Shown here piece after piece: positions 18,239-27,447 of a DNA stretch of 55,211 bases. Location: positions 1 through 55,211 of the forward strand of contig NZ_QWLA01000014.1 of assembly GCF_003574095.1 (NCBI RefSeq). Direction: 5' to 3'. The notes under the pieces were generated by a model. The model ran no database searches and was not told where the DNA came from. It worked only from the letters and a program-made list of their open reading frames with translations. The stretch comes from Calidithermus roseus. GTDB lineage: Bacteria > Deinococcota > Deinococci > Deinococcales > Thermaceae. Numbering within the stretch: position 1 is the first letter of the stretch; every line of letters begins with the position of its first letter. The position numbers were made by a program, and so were the translations under genes.

Positions 18239-19555
18239 ATGCACCAAGTTTTTCGCAGGACGGCCATCGCAGCAGTCGCGGCTTTAGCTGCCCAGGCTTT
18301 CGCCCAGACCGAGATCACCTACTGGTTGTGGGACTCCAACCAACAGCCAGCCTACCAGGCCTGCGCCAACGCCTTCCAGCAGCAGAACCCCGACATCAAG
18401 GTAAACGTCGTGCAAAAGGGCTGGGATGACTACTGGACGGGGCTCACCACCGGCTTTGTCTCCGGTACCGCTCCCGATGTTTTCACCAACCACCTGGCCA
18501 AGTACCCCGAGTTCGCCAGTAACGGCCAGATCGTGGACATCGCTCCCCTGATCAAGCGCGACGGGGTCAAGACCAACATCTATTACCCTGGGCTGTACGA
18601 GTTGTGGGGCCGCGGCGGTAAGCAGTACGGTCTGCCCAAGGACTGGGACACCATCGCCATCGTCTACAACAAGAAACTGCTCAAGGAGGCCGGAATCAGC
18701 GAGGCCACCCTCCGCACCTGGACCTGGAACCCCAAAGACGGAGGTACTTTCGAGAGGGTAATTGCCCAGCTCACCAAGGACAAGAACGGCAATAACGGGC
18801 TTTCGAAGAATTTCGACCCCAAGAACGTGGTGCAGTACGGCTTCACCACCAACGGCTCCGGCGGCGGCTACGGCCAGACCGAGTGGAGCTGGCTGGCGGT
18901 GTCTAACGGCTTCAAGTTCAACGACGGCCCCTGGGACACCAAGTACTACTACGACAGCCCCAAGCTGGCCGAGACCATCCAGTGGCTGGCCGACCTCAGC
19001 CTCAAGAAAGGCTACGCCGTTCCCGTCACCGACGTGACCCGTCTGGGGTCTGAGGCCCTGTTCACCTCGGGCAAGGTGGCCATGCTGCCCCACGGCTCGT
19101 GGATGATCAAGTGGTTCAAGGACAACGCCAAGTTCGACGTGGGCTTCGCCCTGCTGCCGGCAGGCCCCAACGGGCGCAAGAGCATGTTCAACGGTCTGGC
19201 CGATTCCATCTGGACGGGCAGCAAGAAACAGGAGCAGGCCTGGAAGTGGGTCAAGTTCCTCGGTTCGCCCGCCTGCCAGAACATCGTGGGATCCTATGGC
19301 GTGGTCTTCCCGGCGATCAAGTCGGGCGTGGACGCCGCGCTGCAGGTATACAAGAAGAACGGCCTGGACGTGACCGCCTTCACCACCATTGCCAACACCA
19401 AGGGCGCGACCTTCCTCTTCCCCATCACCGACTATGCTTCCGAGATCACCAGCATCATGAACGCCGCGATGGACTCGGTGTTCCTGGGCAAGGCCAGGGC
19501 TGCCGACGCCCTCAAGGAAGCCAACGCCAAGGTCAACGCGGTCTTTAAGCGATAG
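18239..19555 (+). CDS. Sugar ABC transporter substrate-binding protein (CUT1)
   Basis: The 438-residue product has a signal peptide (MHQVFRRTAIAAVAALAAQAFA) with no lipobox Cys. The mature start TEITYWLWDSNQQPAYQACA is typical of family 1 extracellular solute-binding proteins, and later blocks such as GLPKDWDTIAIVYNKK and GKVAMLPHGSWM fit. ATG 18239 follows AGGAGG. The 121-base spacer before it holds two heptamer repeat units (18201-18214). The stop codon is part of a CGATAGC unit. The ligand is probably an oligosaccharide with alpha-galactosyl groups, by context only. Confidence 0.92.
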   Translation: MHQVFRRTAIAAVAALAAQAFAQTEITYWLWDSNQQPAYQACANAFQQQNPDIKVNVVQKGWDDYWTGLTTGFVSGTAPDVFTNHLAKYPEFASNGQIVDIAPLIKRDGVKTNIYYPGLYELWGRGGKQYGLPKDWDTIAIVYNKKLLKEAGISEATLRTWTWNPKDGGTFERVIAQLTKDKNGNNGLSKNFDPKNVVQYGFTTNGSGGGYGQTEWSWLAVSNGFKFNDGPWDTKYYYDSPKLAETIQWLADLSLKKGYAVPVTDVTRLGSEALFTSGKVAMLPHGSWMIKWFKDNAKFDVGFALLPAGPNGRKSMFNGLADSIWTGSKKQEQAWKWVKFLGSPACQNIVGSYGVVFPAIKSGVDAALQVYKKNGLDVTAFTTIANTKGATFLFPITDYASEITSIMNAAMDSVFLGKARAADALKEANAKVNAVFKR

Positions 19556-19582
19556 CCAGCGCACGGTCCTCGAGGTGCTTGC

Positions 19583-21241
19583 ATGAAGCTGCGAATGCTG
19601 CTTGCCGGAACTGCCCTGATGATCGCGCTCGGGGTGGGGACCGGGGCACCTCGAGGGGCCGCACCGGGTGGGTCAGGCCCCGAGGGGGCGGAAGTTCCGC
19701 TCGGCGTCGGGGCTCGAGCACTCCAGCCTTCCACCTGCGCACGGAGCTTTCTGGCCCACGACCTTCCTCACGCCGCCCAGGGCCGCCAGCAACCCGCGCG
19801 TGGCTACGACGGCAACGGCTCGGGGGTGGCACTCGGCGACCTGAACGAAGATGGGCTCATCGACATCGCCTTCGCCAACCAGGGCGGGGAGGCGGTGGTG
19901 CTGTGGAATCAGGGCGGGTTGAAGTTTCGCAAGACCACGCTCGATGCCCTCAGCACGCGGGCCGTGGCCGCCGTGGACGTCAACGCCGACGGCTGGCTCG
20001 ACCTGACCTTCACCCACAACCTCGGGACACCTAGCTACTGGCAGAACCTGCGGGGCAGGGGCTTCGCCCCTGCCGAGCTGCCGGGGGTGCGCTACCGGGC
20101 CTACTCGATGCTGTGGGATGACCTCGACGGCGACGGGCGGCTCGAGCTGGTCACCGCTTCGTACGACGCGATCCTCGAGGCCGAGTTGCGCCACGGCTTT
20201 TTGTTCTCCGAAGGAGCCGGGACCGTTCTTTACCGGCCCACTCCCGAAGGGTTTGAGGCCCGGCGCCTGGCTCGCAACGCGCAGGCCCTGGGCCTGAGTG
20301 CTTTCGACGCCAGCAACGATGGAAAGCGTGATTTGATCGTGGGCAACGACTTCGACCTGCCCGACATGGTCTTCGAACAAGGCACTTGGGAGCAAATCCG
20401 CCCCTTCCCCCGCACCAGCCAGCACACCATGGGCTTCTCCGTGGCCGACATCGACAACGATGGCCGCCCGGAGCTTTTCTCCACCGACATGAAGCCCGAC
20501 TTCCGCGACTTGAAGGCACTGGCGGCCTGGATTCCACTGATGCAGAAGGGCTACAGCCGGCTCACCCGCTCTGCCGTAGGACGACCGGAGAACATGCTGC
20601 AGGTGCGCTCGAGCCAGGGCTATCGCAACCGGGCCTACGAGCTGGGCTTGGATGCGACGGGCTGGAGCTGGTCGGGCAAGTTCGGCGACCTCGACAACGA
20701 CGGCTACGAGGATCTCTACGTGGTAAACGGCATGATCGACGCGGATCTGTTCGGGTACCTGCCGGGCGGCGAGTTGGTCGAGGAGAATCGGGTCTTCCGC
20801 AACCGCGGTGGCCAGCGTTTCGAGCGCAAACCCGACTGGAACCTCGCTTCCCGGCGCAGTGGGCGGGGGATGAGCCTGGCCGACCTCGACAACGACGGTG
20901 ACCTGGACATCGTAGTCAGCAACCTGGGCAACCCGGCGCAGCTCTTCGAGAACCGGCTGTGCGGCGGTAGGTCGGTGGAGGTCGAGCTGCGCTGGGAGGG
21001 CAGTTTCAACACCCGAGCCCTGGGTGCCCAGGTGCTGCTATACACCGACAAGCACCGGCTCTGGCGGCAGGTGACGGCCATCAGTGGCTACCTCTCGGGC
21101 GACGCTCCCAGGCTCCACTTCGGCGTTGACCCGAGCGAGGAGGTGCGCAGGCTCGAGGTCATCTGGCCCGACGGCAAGCGTTCGGAGGTTGTGGCCCGGG
21201 CCGGAACCCTCTTCACCCTCACCCGCAAGGAGCGCCCGTGA
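19583..21241 (+). CDS. Secreted FG-GAP/VCBS protein with ASPIC/UnbV C-terminus
   Basis: The 552-residue product has a signal peptide and a chain of calcium-type repeats such as LGDLNEDGLIDI, VDVNADGWLDL, DDLDGDGRLEL, ADIDNDGRPEL and ADLDNDGDLDI, the FG-GAP/VCBS propeller pattern. The C-terminal 90 residues match ASPIC/UnbV: RALGAQVLLYTD, SGYLSGDAPRLHFG and RLEVIWPDGK. Such proteins are extracellular and often bind carbohydrate or matrix, but none is known as part of an ABC sugar system. A GAGGTG site precedes the ATG. It lies 27 bases after the binding protein gene and overlaps the next gene by four bases (GTGA). Confidence 0.88.
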   Translation: MKLRMLLAGTALMIALGVGTGAPRGAAPGGSGPEGAEVPLGVGARALQPSTCARSFLAHDLPHAAQGRQQPARGYDGNGSGVALGDLNEDGLIDIAFANQGGEAVVLWNQGGLKFRKTTLDALSTRAVAAVDVNADGWLDLTFTHNLGTPSYWQNLRGRGFAPAELPGVRYRAYSMLWDDLDGDGRLELVTASYDAILEAELRHGFLFSEGAGTVLYRPTPEGFEARRLARNAQALGLSAFDASNDGKRDLIVGNDFDLPDMVFEQGTWEQIRPFPRTSQHTMGFSVADIDNDGRPELFSTDMKPDFRDLKALAAWIPLMQKGYSRLTRSAVGRPENMLQVRSSQGYRNRAYELGLDATGWSWSGKFGDLDNDGYEDLYVVNGMIDADLFGYLPGGELVEENRVFRNRGGQRFERKPDWNLASRRSGRGMSLADLDNDGDLDIVVSNLGNPAQLFENRLCGGRSVEVELRWEGSFNTRALGAQVLLYTDKHRLWRQVTAISGYLSGDAPRLHFGVDPSEEVRRLEVIWPDGKRSEVVARAGTLFTLTRKERP

Positions 21242-21972
21242 CCCAGAGCCGAGGGAGCCTGCTCGAGCTGCTCGACTTTCGCAACCGCAGGGCCCTGGTC
21301 CTGCTGGCCGCCGCGGTTGGCCTTATCCTGGCCGGAGCTGCGGTCTACGGGGCAGGGATGCCGGTGTGGGGAGGTAGCCTGATCTTCCTGGGTACCCTGG
21401 CCGTGCCCGTCGGCTTGAAGTGGTGGGACGACTTCAGGCGGCTCGGGGTGGCGGCCTTCGTGCTCAGCGCCTTGCTGATGCTGCAAGGGTTGCACTTCCT
21501 CGAGCACGCCACCCAGATGGTGCAGTACTACCTGCTCGACCGTCCTCCGGCGCTTTCACAGGGCTTCATTTCCTCACTCAACATCGAGTGGGTGCACTTC
21601 ATCTGGAACACGGTGGTCTGGGTGCTGACGGTGTACCTGCTGCGGCGGGGGATGGCCGGTGGGTGGGGCTGGGCGCTCTTGCTGTGGATGACGGGGCACA
21701 CCCTCGAGCACGCTTACCTGCTGGCGCGCTACTTGCAGCTGACACAGGAACTCGCGGCTTTGGGCCTGCCCGGCTTCGGCGTGAGCCAGGCCCTGCCGGG
21801 CATCCTGGGGCGCGACGGCTGGCTGGCAGAAAGCAGCATTTGCGGGCAAATCCCTGGGCTGACCACGGCCCCGCGGGTAACCATCCACTTCTTCTGGAAC
21901 CTCGGTGAGACTGCATTGCTGCTCTTCGCGGCTCACTTCAACCTGTCCCGTCTGGTCCAAGCAAGGGGGTAA
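21238..21972 (+). CDS. Polytopic membrane protein with intramembrane HxxEH motifs
   Basis: This is a 244-residue protein with about six transmembrane helices. I do not recognise the family. Two helices carry HxxEH motifs (GLHFLEHATQ and GHTLEHAYLL), and further His residues lie in NIEWVHFIWN and TIHFFWNLGE. Paired His and Glu residues inside helices suggest bound metal or heme, as in membrane hydroxylases or cytochromes; that is inference. GTG 21238 overlaps the FG-GAP/UnbV stop, so the two are made together. The alpha-galactosidase gene starts 7 bases after its stop. Confidence 0.75.
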   Translation: MTQSRGSLLELLDFRNRRALVLLAAAVGLILAGAAVYGAGMPVWGGSLIFLGTLAVPVGLKWWDDFRRLGVAAFVLSALLMLQGLHFLEHATQMVQYYLLDRPPALSQGFISSLNIEWVHFIWNTVVWVLTVYLLRRGMAGGWGWALLLWMTGHTLEHAYLLARYLQLTQELAALGLPGFGVSQALPGILGRDGWLAESSICGQIPGLTTAPRVTIHFFWNLGETALLLFAAHFNLSRLVQARG

Positions 21973-21979
21973 GACGCTT

Positions 21980-23335
21980 ATGCCAAAGCCAAAGATCACT
22001 TTTATCGGCGCGGGGAGCACGGTTTTTGCCAAGAACCTCATGGGCGACATCCTGAGCTTCCCCGAACTCTCCGAATCCACCTTGGTGCTCTACGACATCA
22101 ACCCCGAGCGGCTGAAAACCTCGGAGGTCGTGGCTCACCGGCTGGCCCAGAGCCTCGGAGCCAGGCCCCAGATCATCGCCACCACCGACCGCGAGGCCGC
22201 GCTCGAGGGGGCCCACTACGCCATCAACATGGTCCAGGTCGGCGGGTACAAGCCCGCCACCGTCCTCGACTTCGAGATCCCCAAGAAGTACGGCCTGCGC
22301 CAGACCATCGCCGACACCCTGGGCATCGGCGGGATCATGCGGGCCCTGCGCACCATCCCCGTGCTGCTGGAGATGGCCCGCGACATGGAGCGGCTATGCC
22401 CGGAGGTGCTGCACCTCAACTACGTCAACCCCATGGCCATGAACACCTGGGCTTTGCTCAAGGCCACCCGGATCAAGACGGTGGGGCTGTGTCACAGCGT
22501 GCAGGGCACCGCCGAGCAACTTGCCCGTGACATCGGGGTGCCAGTGGAGGAAATCAACTACCTCTGCGCCGGGATCAACCACATGGCCTTCTACCTCAAG
22601 TTCGAGCGGGGCGGGGAAGACCTCTACCCGCGCATCTGGGAGTACCTCGAGAGCGGGCAGTCCCCCCAACGGCTGGTGGAGGGTGCCCCCCTGGCCGACA
22701 AGGTGCGCTACGAGATGTTTCGCCGCCTGGGCTACTTCGTCACCGAGTCCAGCGAGCACTTCAGCGAGTACACGCCCTACTTCATCAAGCGGGACCGCCC
22801 CGACCTCATCGAGAAGTTCGGCATCCCCCTCGACGAGTACATCCGCCGCTGCGAGGTGCAGATCGCGGGGTGGGAGCACCTGCGGGCCGAACTCGAGCAC
22901 AGCACCCAACCCCTCCCCGTCCACCGCAGCCACGAGTACGGCTCGCTGATCATCCACAGCCAGGAGACCGGCACCCCCCGCGTCGTCTACGGCAACGTGC
23001 TCAACCACGGCCTCATCGACAACCTTCCCCACGGCTGCTGCGTGGAAGTGCCCTGCCTGGTGGACAAAAACGGCATCCAGCCCACCCGCATCGGCAGCCT
23101 GCCACCGCATCTGGCGGCCCTCATGCGCACGAATATCAATGTGCAGGAACTCACCGTCGAAGCTGTGCTCACCGGCAAGCGCGAGCACGTCTACCACGCG
23201 GCGATGCTCGACCCCCACACCGCTGCCGAACTCGACCTCGAGCAGATCTGGAACCTGGTGGATGAGTTGCTGGCCGCCCACGGTGACTGGATTCCCGAGC
23301 CGCTGCGCTCGAGGGAGGCCGTTGTGAGAAGCTAG
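21980..23335 (+). CDS. melA: GH4 alpha-galactosidase
   Basis: This 451-residue protein belongs to glycoside hydrolase family 4, which uses NAD+ and a divalent metal for redox-assisted cleavage. The N-terminal Rossmann motif is [16 protein letters not shown]. Metal-site residues are in GLCHSVQGT (Cys and His) and GINHMAFY; the CHSVQGT form is that of the alpha-galactosidase branch. The product is cytoplasmic, so it would hydrolyse melibiose- or raffinose-type sugars after import. The ATG is preceded by AAGGGGGT. It is the last gene of the operon before the separately promoted regulator. Confidence 0.88.
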   Translation: MPKPKITFIGAGSTVFAKNLMGDILSFPELSESTLVLYDINPERLKTSEVVAHRLAQSLGARPQIIATTDREAALEGAHYAINMVQVGGYKPATVLDFEIPKKYGLRQTIADTLGIGGIMRALRTIPVLLEMARDMERLCPEVLHLNYVNPMAMNTWALLKATRIKTVGLCHSVQGTAEQLARDIGVPVEEINYLCAGINHMAFYLKFERGGEDLYPRIWEYLESGQSPQRLVEGAPLADKVRYEMFRRLGYFVTESSEHFSEYTPYFIKRDRPDLIEKFGIPLDEYIRRCEVQIAGWEHLRAELEHSTQPLPVHRSHEYGSLIIHSQETGTPRVVYGNVLNHGLIDNLPHGCCVEVPCLVDKNGIQPTRIGSLPPHLAALMRTNINVQELTVEAVLTGKREHVYHAAMLDPHTAAELDLEQIWNLVDELLAAHGDWIPEPLRSREAVVRS

Positions 23336-23434
23336 GAATGCTCCTGGGGGGAGACTTCCCGGAGAAATCGTGCCCAGGCTGTTCTCAAAGCGAGGATATG
23401 CTGATTCCGACGTCCTCCTGGCCTTGTCAATAGA

Positions 23435-23463
23435 TTCAAACTCCGTAAGGAACGCTCTATAAT
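23435..23463 (+). promoter_or_regulatory. Promoter of the LacI-family regulator gene
   Basis: TTCAAA (23435-23440) and a perfect TATAAT (23458-23463) are 17 bases apart. The leader to ATG 23487 would be about 17 bases. No copy of the 13-bp operator repeat is seen here, so autoregulation is not evident. The region 23336-23434 shows nothing else. Confidence 0.65.
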
Positions 23464-23486
23464 GATTGAGGAGCCTGAAGGGCAGC

Positions 23487-24569
23487 ATGACTGGAAAGCC
23501 CAGAGTCACCAGCTACCAAGTCGCCAAACGCGCCGGGGTCTCCAGGACCACGGTGTCCCTGGTGCTCAATGGGGTTCCCGGCATCAGCATCAGCGAGGAG
23601 ACCCGCCGGCGGGTGTTGCAGGCGGCGGAGGAGCTGGGCTACGTGCCCAATGCTGCTGCCCGCAGCCTGGTCAGCGGCCAGACCCTCACCATCGGCCTGG
23701 TGGTCTCCCACGCCGAGCATCTCCAGGTCGATGCCTATATCCCCCAACTGCTCTACAGCCTCAGCCACACCAGCCACCAGCACGGCTACCGGGTGCTGCT
23801 GGAGACGGTGGAGGACGTCTCCAGGCCCGACGCCTACCTGGAGTTGGTGCGCGGCCAGCGCATCGATGGCCTGATCGTGGTCAACATCCGCTCCGACGAC
23901 AGCCAGTTGCCCGAACTCATCCGGCGCAACTTCCCGGTGGTGCTGATCGGCTTTCGCCTGTGGCCGGGGCTGGAGTCGAAGATCTACTCGGTGGAAACCG
24001 ACGACCAGGAGGCGAGCGAGCGGGCGACGCGGCACCTCATCGCCCTGGGCCATACCCGCATCGCCCACATCACCTTCTCGCCCGAGAACTACTACGCCAC
24101 CCAGAGCCGCCACCGGGGGTATCGCCACGCCCTCGAGGCGGCGGGGCTGGAGTATGACCCGGCGCTGGTCCAGTTCGGCAACTACTCCGCCGCCAGCGGA
24201 TACGAGGCCATGCAGCGGTTGCTGCGCCGCAAACCCTACCCCACCGCCCTTTTCGCCGGAAACGACACCATCGCCCTGGGGGCTATGGCCGCCATCCACG
24301 AGAAGGGCCTGCGGATTCCCCAGGACATCGCCGTCGTGGGCTACGACGACATCCCCACCGCGCTTTACATGACCCCCCCACTCACCACGGTCCGGATTCC
24401 GGCTGTGGAGCAGGGCCGCCTGGCCGTGGAGATGCTCTCGAGCCTGATGCGGGGCAACCCCCCAGAGCACACCCACATCCGCCTGCCCACCCCCCTGATC
24501 GTCCGCGAGTCCTGTGGGGCTCGCGGTCGCCAGCGGCATGGGGAGCAGGAGGGTGTGGCGGGTTCGTGA
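23487..24569 (+). CDS. LacI-family transcriptional regulator
   Basis: The 360-residue product has the N-terminal LacI helix-turn-helix and hinge (YQVAKRAGVSRTTVSLVLNG, then RRRVLQAAEELGYVPNAAA) and a periplasmic-binding-protein-like effector domain to the end (VVGYDDIPTALYMTPPLTTV). ATG 23487 gives the exact family start; an upstream ATG at 23466 would overlap the promoter. It probably represses the alpha-galactoside operon upstream in the absence of sugar, acting at the direct repeats at 16179-16204. It has its own promoter and ends at a shared terminator. Confidence 0.9.
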   Translation: MTGKPRVTSYQVAKRAGVSRTTVSLVLNGVPGISISEETRRRVLQAAEELGYVPNAAARSLVSGQTLTIGLVVSHAEHLQVDAYIPQLLYSLSHTSHQHGYRVLLETVEDVSRPDAYLELVRGQRIDGLIVVNIRSDDSQLPELIRRNFPVVLIGFRLWPGLESKIYSVETDDQEASERATRHLIALGHTRIAHITFSPENYYATQSRHRGYRHALEAAGLEYDPALVQFGNYSAASGYEAMQRLLRRKPYPTALFAGNDTIALGAMAAIHEKGLRIPQDIAVVGYDDIPTALYMTPPLTTVRIPAVEQGRLAVEMLSSLMRGNPPEHTHIRLPTPLIVRESCGARGRQRHGEQEGVAGS

Positions 24570-24586
24570 AGAGCACCCTATATAGC

Positions 24587-24611
24587 GAGGGGGTGACCCA
24601 GCCACCCCCTC
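24587..24611. terminator. Bidirectional terminator between the LacI gene and paaZ
   Basis: GAGGGGGTG (24587-24595) pairs perfectly with CACCCCCTC (24603-24611) around a 7-base loop. It lies between two convergent genes and has no long T run on either side, so the call rests on the stem and position. Confidence 0.55.
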
Positions 24612-24628
24612 TCGATCTGGCCCGCCGT

Positions 24629-26680
24629 TCAGGCTTGTGCTGAGGGTTCCCCCCTGCGTTCGACTAGCGTCAGGATGTCGTACAGTGCCACGGTCTTGCC
24701 CTCCTGGTTGGTGATCTCCACCGCCCAGGTCACCACCCCGGTCAGGCGCTCGCCGGGCTTGGGATCCTTCTTGGTCTTGCTCTTCACCGTCAGGCGGGCC
24801 TGGATGGTGTCGCCGATGCCTACCGGCTCGATGAAGCGCAGCTTCTCGAGGCCGTAGTTGGCCAGCACCGGCCCCGGCGCCGGGCTCACGAAGAGCCCAG
24901 CAGCCGCCGAGATCAGGAAGTAGCCGTGGGCCACGCGCTTGCCGAAGATCGAGTCCCTGGCCCCGATCTCATCGACGTGGGCGTAGAAGTAGTCGCCGCT
25001 GACGTTGGCGAAGTTGACAATGTCGGCCTCGGTGACGGTGCGGCGGTGGGTGAGGAAGCTCTCGCCTATTTGCAGGTCCTCGAAGTACTTGCGGAAGGGG
25101 TGAATCCCGTCGCTCCTGGTCTCGGCCCCGCGCACGTACTCGTTGGAGATGAAGCTCAAGGTGGTGGGGTCGGCCTGGATGGCGCTGCGCTGCATGAAGT
25201 GCTTGATGCCGCGCACCCCGCCCATCTCCTCGCCCGCCCCGGCCCGGCCCGGCCCGCCGTGGATGAGCTGGGGCAGGGGAGAGCCATGCCCGGTGTTCTC
25301 CTTGGCGTTCTCGCGGTTGAGGATCAGGAGGCGCCCGTGCGAGCTGGCACAGCCGAAGAACAGCGTGCGGGCCTCGGTGCGGTCGTGGGTGACGATGGAA
25401 CCGGCCAGGCTGCCCCGGCCCATCCTGGCGAGCTCTATGGCCTCGTCGAGGTTGCGGTAGGGGAGCAGCGTGGCCACCGGGCCAAAGGCCTCGACCTCGT
25501 GGGGCTCGCGGGCCTCGAGCGGCCGGTCACAGTACAACAGCCGCGGGCTGAGGAAGCCGCCCTTCTCGGGGTCGCCGCCCAGGAGCTCGAGGGGAGGCTC
25601 GAGCACTACCTCGCAGCTGCGGGAGAGTTCGCCCACACGCTCCTTGACCTCCTCGCGCTGGATGGTGCTCACCAGCGGGCCCATCCGCACGTCCTCGCGG
25701 CGGGGGTCGCCGATGGTGGTCCTGGCCAGGCGCTCTTTGAGGGCTTCGATCACTGCCTCCACCTTCTCGGCGGGCACGATCACCCGCCGGATGGCCGTGC
25801 ACTTCTGCCCGGCCTTGACGGTCATCTCGTTGGCCACCTCACGCACGAAGAGGTCGAACTCGGGGTCGCCCGGCTCTACCGTAGCGCCCAGGATCGAGCA
25901 GTTGAGGCTGTCGGCCTCGAGGTTGAAGGGCACCGAGTGGGCGACTAGGTTGGGGTGGGTCTTGAGCTTGCGCCCGGTACTGGCCGAGCCGGTGAAAGTC
26001 ACGAGGTCCTGCTCGCTGAGGTGGTCCAGCAGGTCGCCGGTACTGCCGCAGATGAGCTGGATGGCCCCCTCGGGCAGGATCCCCGACTCGATCATGGCCC
26101 GGAAGACGGCTTCGGTGAGGTAGGCGGTCTGGGTGGCGGGCTTGACGATGGCCGGAACCCCGGCGATGAGGCCGGGGGCTAGCTTCTCGAGCATCCCCCA
26201 TACGGGGAAGTTGAAGGCGTTGATGTGCACCGCCACGCCCTCGCGGGGGACCAGGATGTGCCGCCCCAGGAAGCTGCCGGCCTTGGAGATCTGCTGTACG
26301 TCGTCCTCGACCAAAAACTTCTCGTTGGGCAACTCGCGCCGGGCTAGGCTGGAGTAGGAGAAGAAGGTCCCGATTCCGCCCTCGATGTCCACCCAGCCGT
26401 CGCGGCGGGTGGCGCCGGTCTTGAAGGAAAGCTCGTAGAAGCTTTCCTTGCGCTCCATGAGGTACTGCGCCAGGGCCCGCAGCATGGCGGCTCGCTCGTG
26501 GAAGGTGTAGCGGCGCAGGTTGGGGCCACCCACCTCGCGGGCGTAGTGCACCATCGCGCCGAAGTCCAGCCCCGTGCTGCTGACTGTGGCGATGGGCTCT
26601 CCGTAGACTGCGTCTGTGACCAGGGTCCCACTGTCGCTGGCCTTAAACCAGCTTCCTGCTGCGTAACTGCTGAGTTGCAT
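24629..26680 (-). CDS. paaZ: PaaZ: oxepin-CoA hydrolase / 3-oxo-5,6-dehydrosuberyl-CoA semialdehyde dehydrogenase
   Basis: This 683-residue bifunctional enzyme opens the oxepin-CoA ring and oxidises the aldehyde in aerobic phenylacetate breakdown. The N-terminal part (about 1-520) is an aldehyde dehydrogenase with [11 protein letters not shown] around the catalytic Cys and GSASTGRKL for NAD(P). The C-terminal part (about 540-683) is a MaoC-like hydratase ([20 protein letters not shown]). Length and domain order match PaaZ. The other paa genes are not in this window. The start has GGGGAGGATCG before ATG, and a PaaR-like palindrome lies just upstream. Confidence 0.93.
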   Translation of the reverse strand: MQLSSYAAGSWFKASDSGTLVTDAVYGEPIATVSSTGLDFGAMVHYAREVGGPNLRRYTFHERAAMLRALAQYLMERKESFYELSFKTGATRRDGWVDIEGGIGTFFSYSSLARRELPNEKFLVEDDVQQISKAGSFLGRHILVPREGVAVHINAFNFPVWGMLEKLAPGLIAGVPAIVKPATQTAYLTEAVFRAMIESGILPEGAIQLICGSTGDLLDHLSEQDLVTFTGSASTGRKLKTHPNLVAHSVPFNLEADSLNCSILGATVEPGDPEFDLFVREVANEMTVKAGQKCTAIRRVIVPAEKVEAVIEALKERLARTTIGDPRREDVRMGPLVSTIQREEVKERVGELSRSCEVVLEPPLELLGGDPEKGGFLSPRLLYCDRPLEAREPHEVEAFGPVATLLPYRNLDEAIELARMGRGSLAGSIVTHDRTEARTLFFGCASSHGRLLILNRENAKENTGHGSPLPQLIHGGPGRAGAGEEMGGVRGIKHFMQRSAIQADPTTLSFISNEYVRGAETRSDGIHPFRKYFEDLQIGESFLTHRRTVTEADIVNFANVSGDYFYAHVDEIGARDSIFGKRVAHGYFLISAAAGLFVSPAPGPVLANYGLEKLRFIEPVGIGDTIQARLTVKSKTKKDPKPGERLTGVVTWAVEITNQEGKTVALYDILTLVERRGEPSAQA

Positions 26681-26700
26681 CGATCCTCCCCGAGGTGCTA

Positions 26701-26716
26701 ACTAACGATTGTTAGT
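26701..26716 (-). promoter_or_regulatory. PaaR-like operator of paaZ
   Basis: ACTAACGATTGTTAGT is a near-perfect inverted repeat (ACTAAC/GTTAGT). Its core CTAACGATTGTTAG fits, with one mismatch, the CNAACGNNCGTTNG site that I recall for the Thermus TetR-type repressor PaaR, which lets go on binding phenylacetyl-CoA. It covers the expected transcription start of paaZ. Confidence 0.7.
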
Positions 26717-26717
26717 C

Positions 26718-26723
26718 AGTATA
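26718..26723 (-). promoter_or_regulatory. -10 box of paaZ
   Basis: TATACT on the minus strand lies directly upstream of the PaaR-like palindrome. No convincing -35 is visible at 17 bp. Confidence 0.5.
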
Positions 26724-26807
26724 TCAGGCCTTGCCGATCCCTTGTCGCGGTTTATCGGATGTGCGCACGGCCTCCTCAGGCTATCGCCAATAATACAGTC
26801 AGATATC

Positions 26808-26837
26808 TTGACAAGACCACGCTCAATGCACTACTGT
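26808..26837 (+). promoter_or_regulatory. Promoter of the DoxX-KhtTU stress operon
   Basis: A perfect TTGACA (26808-26813) and TACTGT (26832-26837) are 18 bases apart. The transcript would carry a leader of nearly 100 bases, which folds (see 26846-26900). A heptamer-type fragment, GCTATCG, lies upstream near 26780. Confidence 0.65.
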
Positions 26838-26845
26838 TGAAACCG

Positions 26846-26900
26846 GGAGGAGTCGCCGGGATGAGGGTTTCACACGCTCGTTCGCTGGAGACTCCTCCAG
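26846..26900 (+). promoter_or_regulatory. Leader hairpins upstream of the DoxX gene
   Basis: GGAGGAGTC (26846-26854) pairs perfectly with GACTCCTCC (26890-26898). The 3' arm can instead form a local hairpin, CTGGAG with CTCCAG (26885-26890 and 26895-26900). The two folds exclude each other, as in thermosensors or attenuators. No ligand is known to me. Confidence 0.45.
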
Positions 26901-26940
26901 ACATGTCCAGAGCCTTCACGATGAAGGGGGTGAGTAGACG

Positions 26941-27438
26941 ATGACCGATCTAGCCCTGTTGATCCTCCGGCTGGTAACTGGGTCCTTGCTGGCTGCCCAT
27001 GGGGCGCAGAAGCTCTTTGGTTGGTTCGGCGGGCACGGGCTGGCCGGCACCGCGGGCTGGCTCGAGTCGCTGGGATTTCGCCCAGGGCGGCTGTGGGCGC
27101 TGCTGGCGGGCGGATGCGAGTTCCTGGGAGGGCTCTTCCTGGCGCTGGGGCTGTTTAGCCCGGTGGGCTCGCTGCTGATTGCTGCCGCCATGCTCACCGC
27201 CATCGCCAAGGCGCACTGGCCCCGGCTTTGGGTTACCCAGGGCGGCTTCGAACTGCCCCTTACCAACCTGGCCGTGGCTGCTGCGGTGGGCATCGCCGGT
27301 CCGGGCGCCTACGCGCTGGACGCCCTGTGGAGCAGTGCCCTATCGCCGGAGCTGGCGCAGTGGGGATTGCTGCTGGTGCTGGTAGGGTGGGTCCTGGCCC
27401 TGCTGGCCTCGAGCCGCCGTCCGGTGCAGCCCGCTTGA
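26941..27438 (+). CDS. DoxX-family membrane protein
   Basis: This is a 165-residue protein with four transmembrane helices and the family signature RLVTGSLLAAHGAQKLFGWFGG followed by GxxEFLGGLFLALGL. DoxX proteins act with thiol or quinone redox partners and in oxidative-stress resistance; the exact reaction is not settled. The ATG follows GGGGGTGAG. It is the first gene of the operon, and a thioredoxin gene starts 9 bases after it, which supports a thiol-redox role. The TM nature makes it an inner-membrane protein. Confidence 0.87.
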   Translation: MTDLALLILRLVTGSLLAAHGAQKLFGWFGGHGLAGTAGWLESLGFRPGRLWALLAGGCEFLGGLFLALGLFSPVGSLLIAAAMLTAIAKAHWPRLWVTQGGFELPLTNLAVAAAVGIAGPGAYALDALWSSALSPELAQWGLLLVLVGWVLALLASSRRPVQPA

Positions 27439-27447
27439 GGTGGCCTC

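Noticed and set aside
26759-26944. Possible 61-residue gene before DoxX
   Set aside because: It covers the promoter and the folded leader, has no ribosome binding site and resembles nothing.
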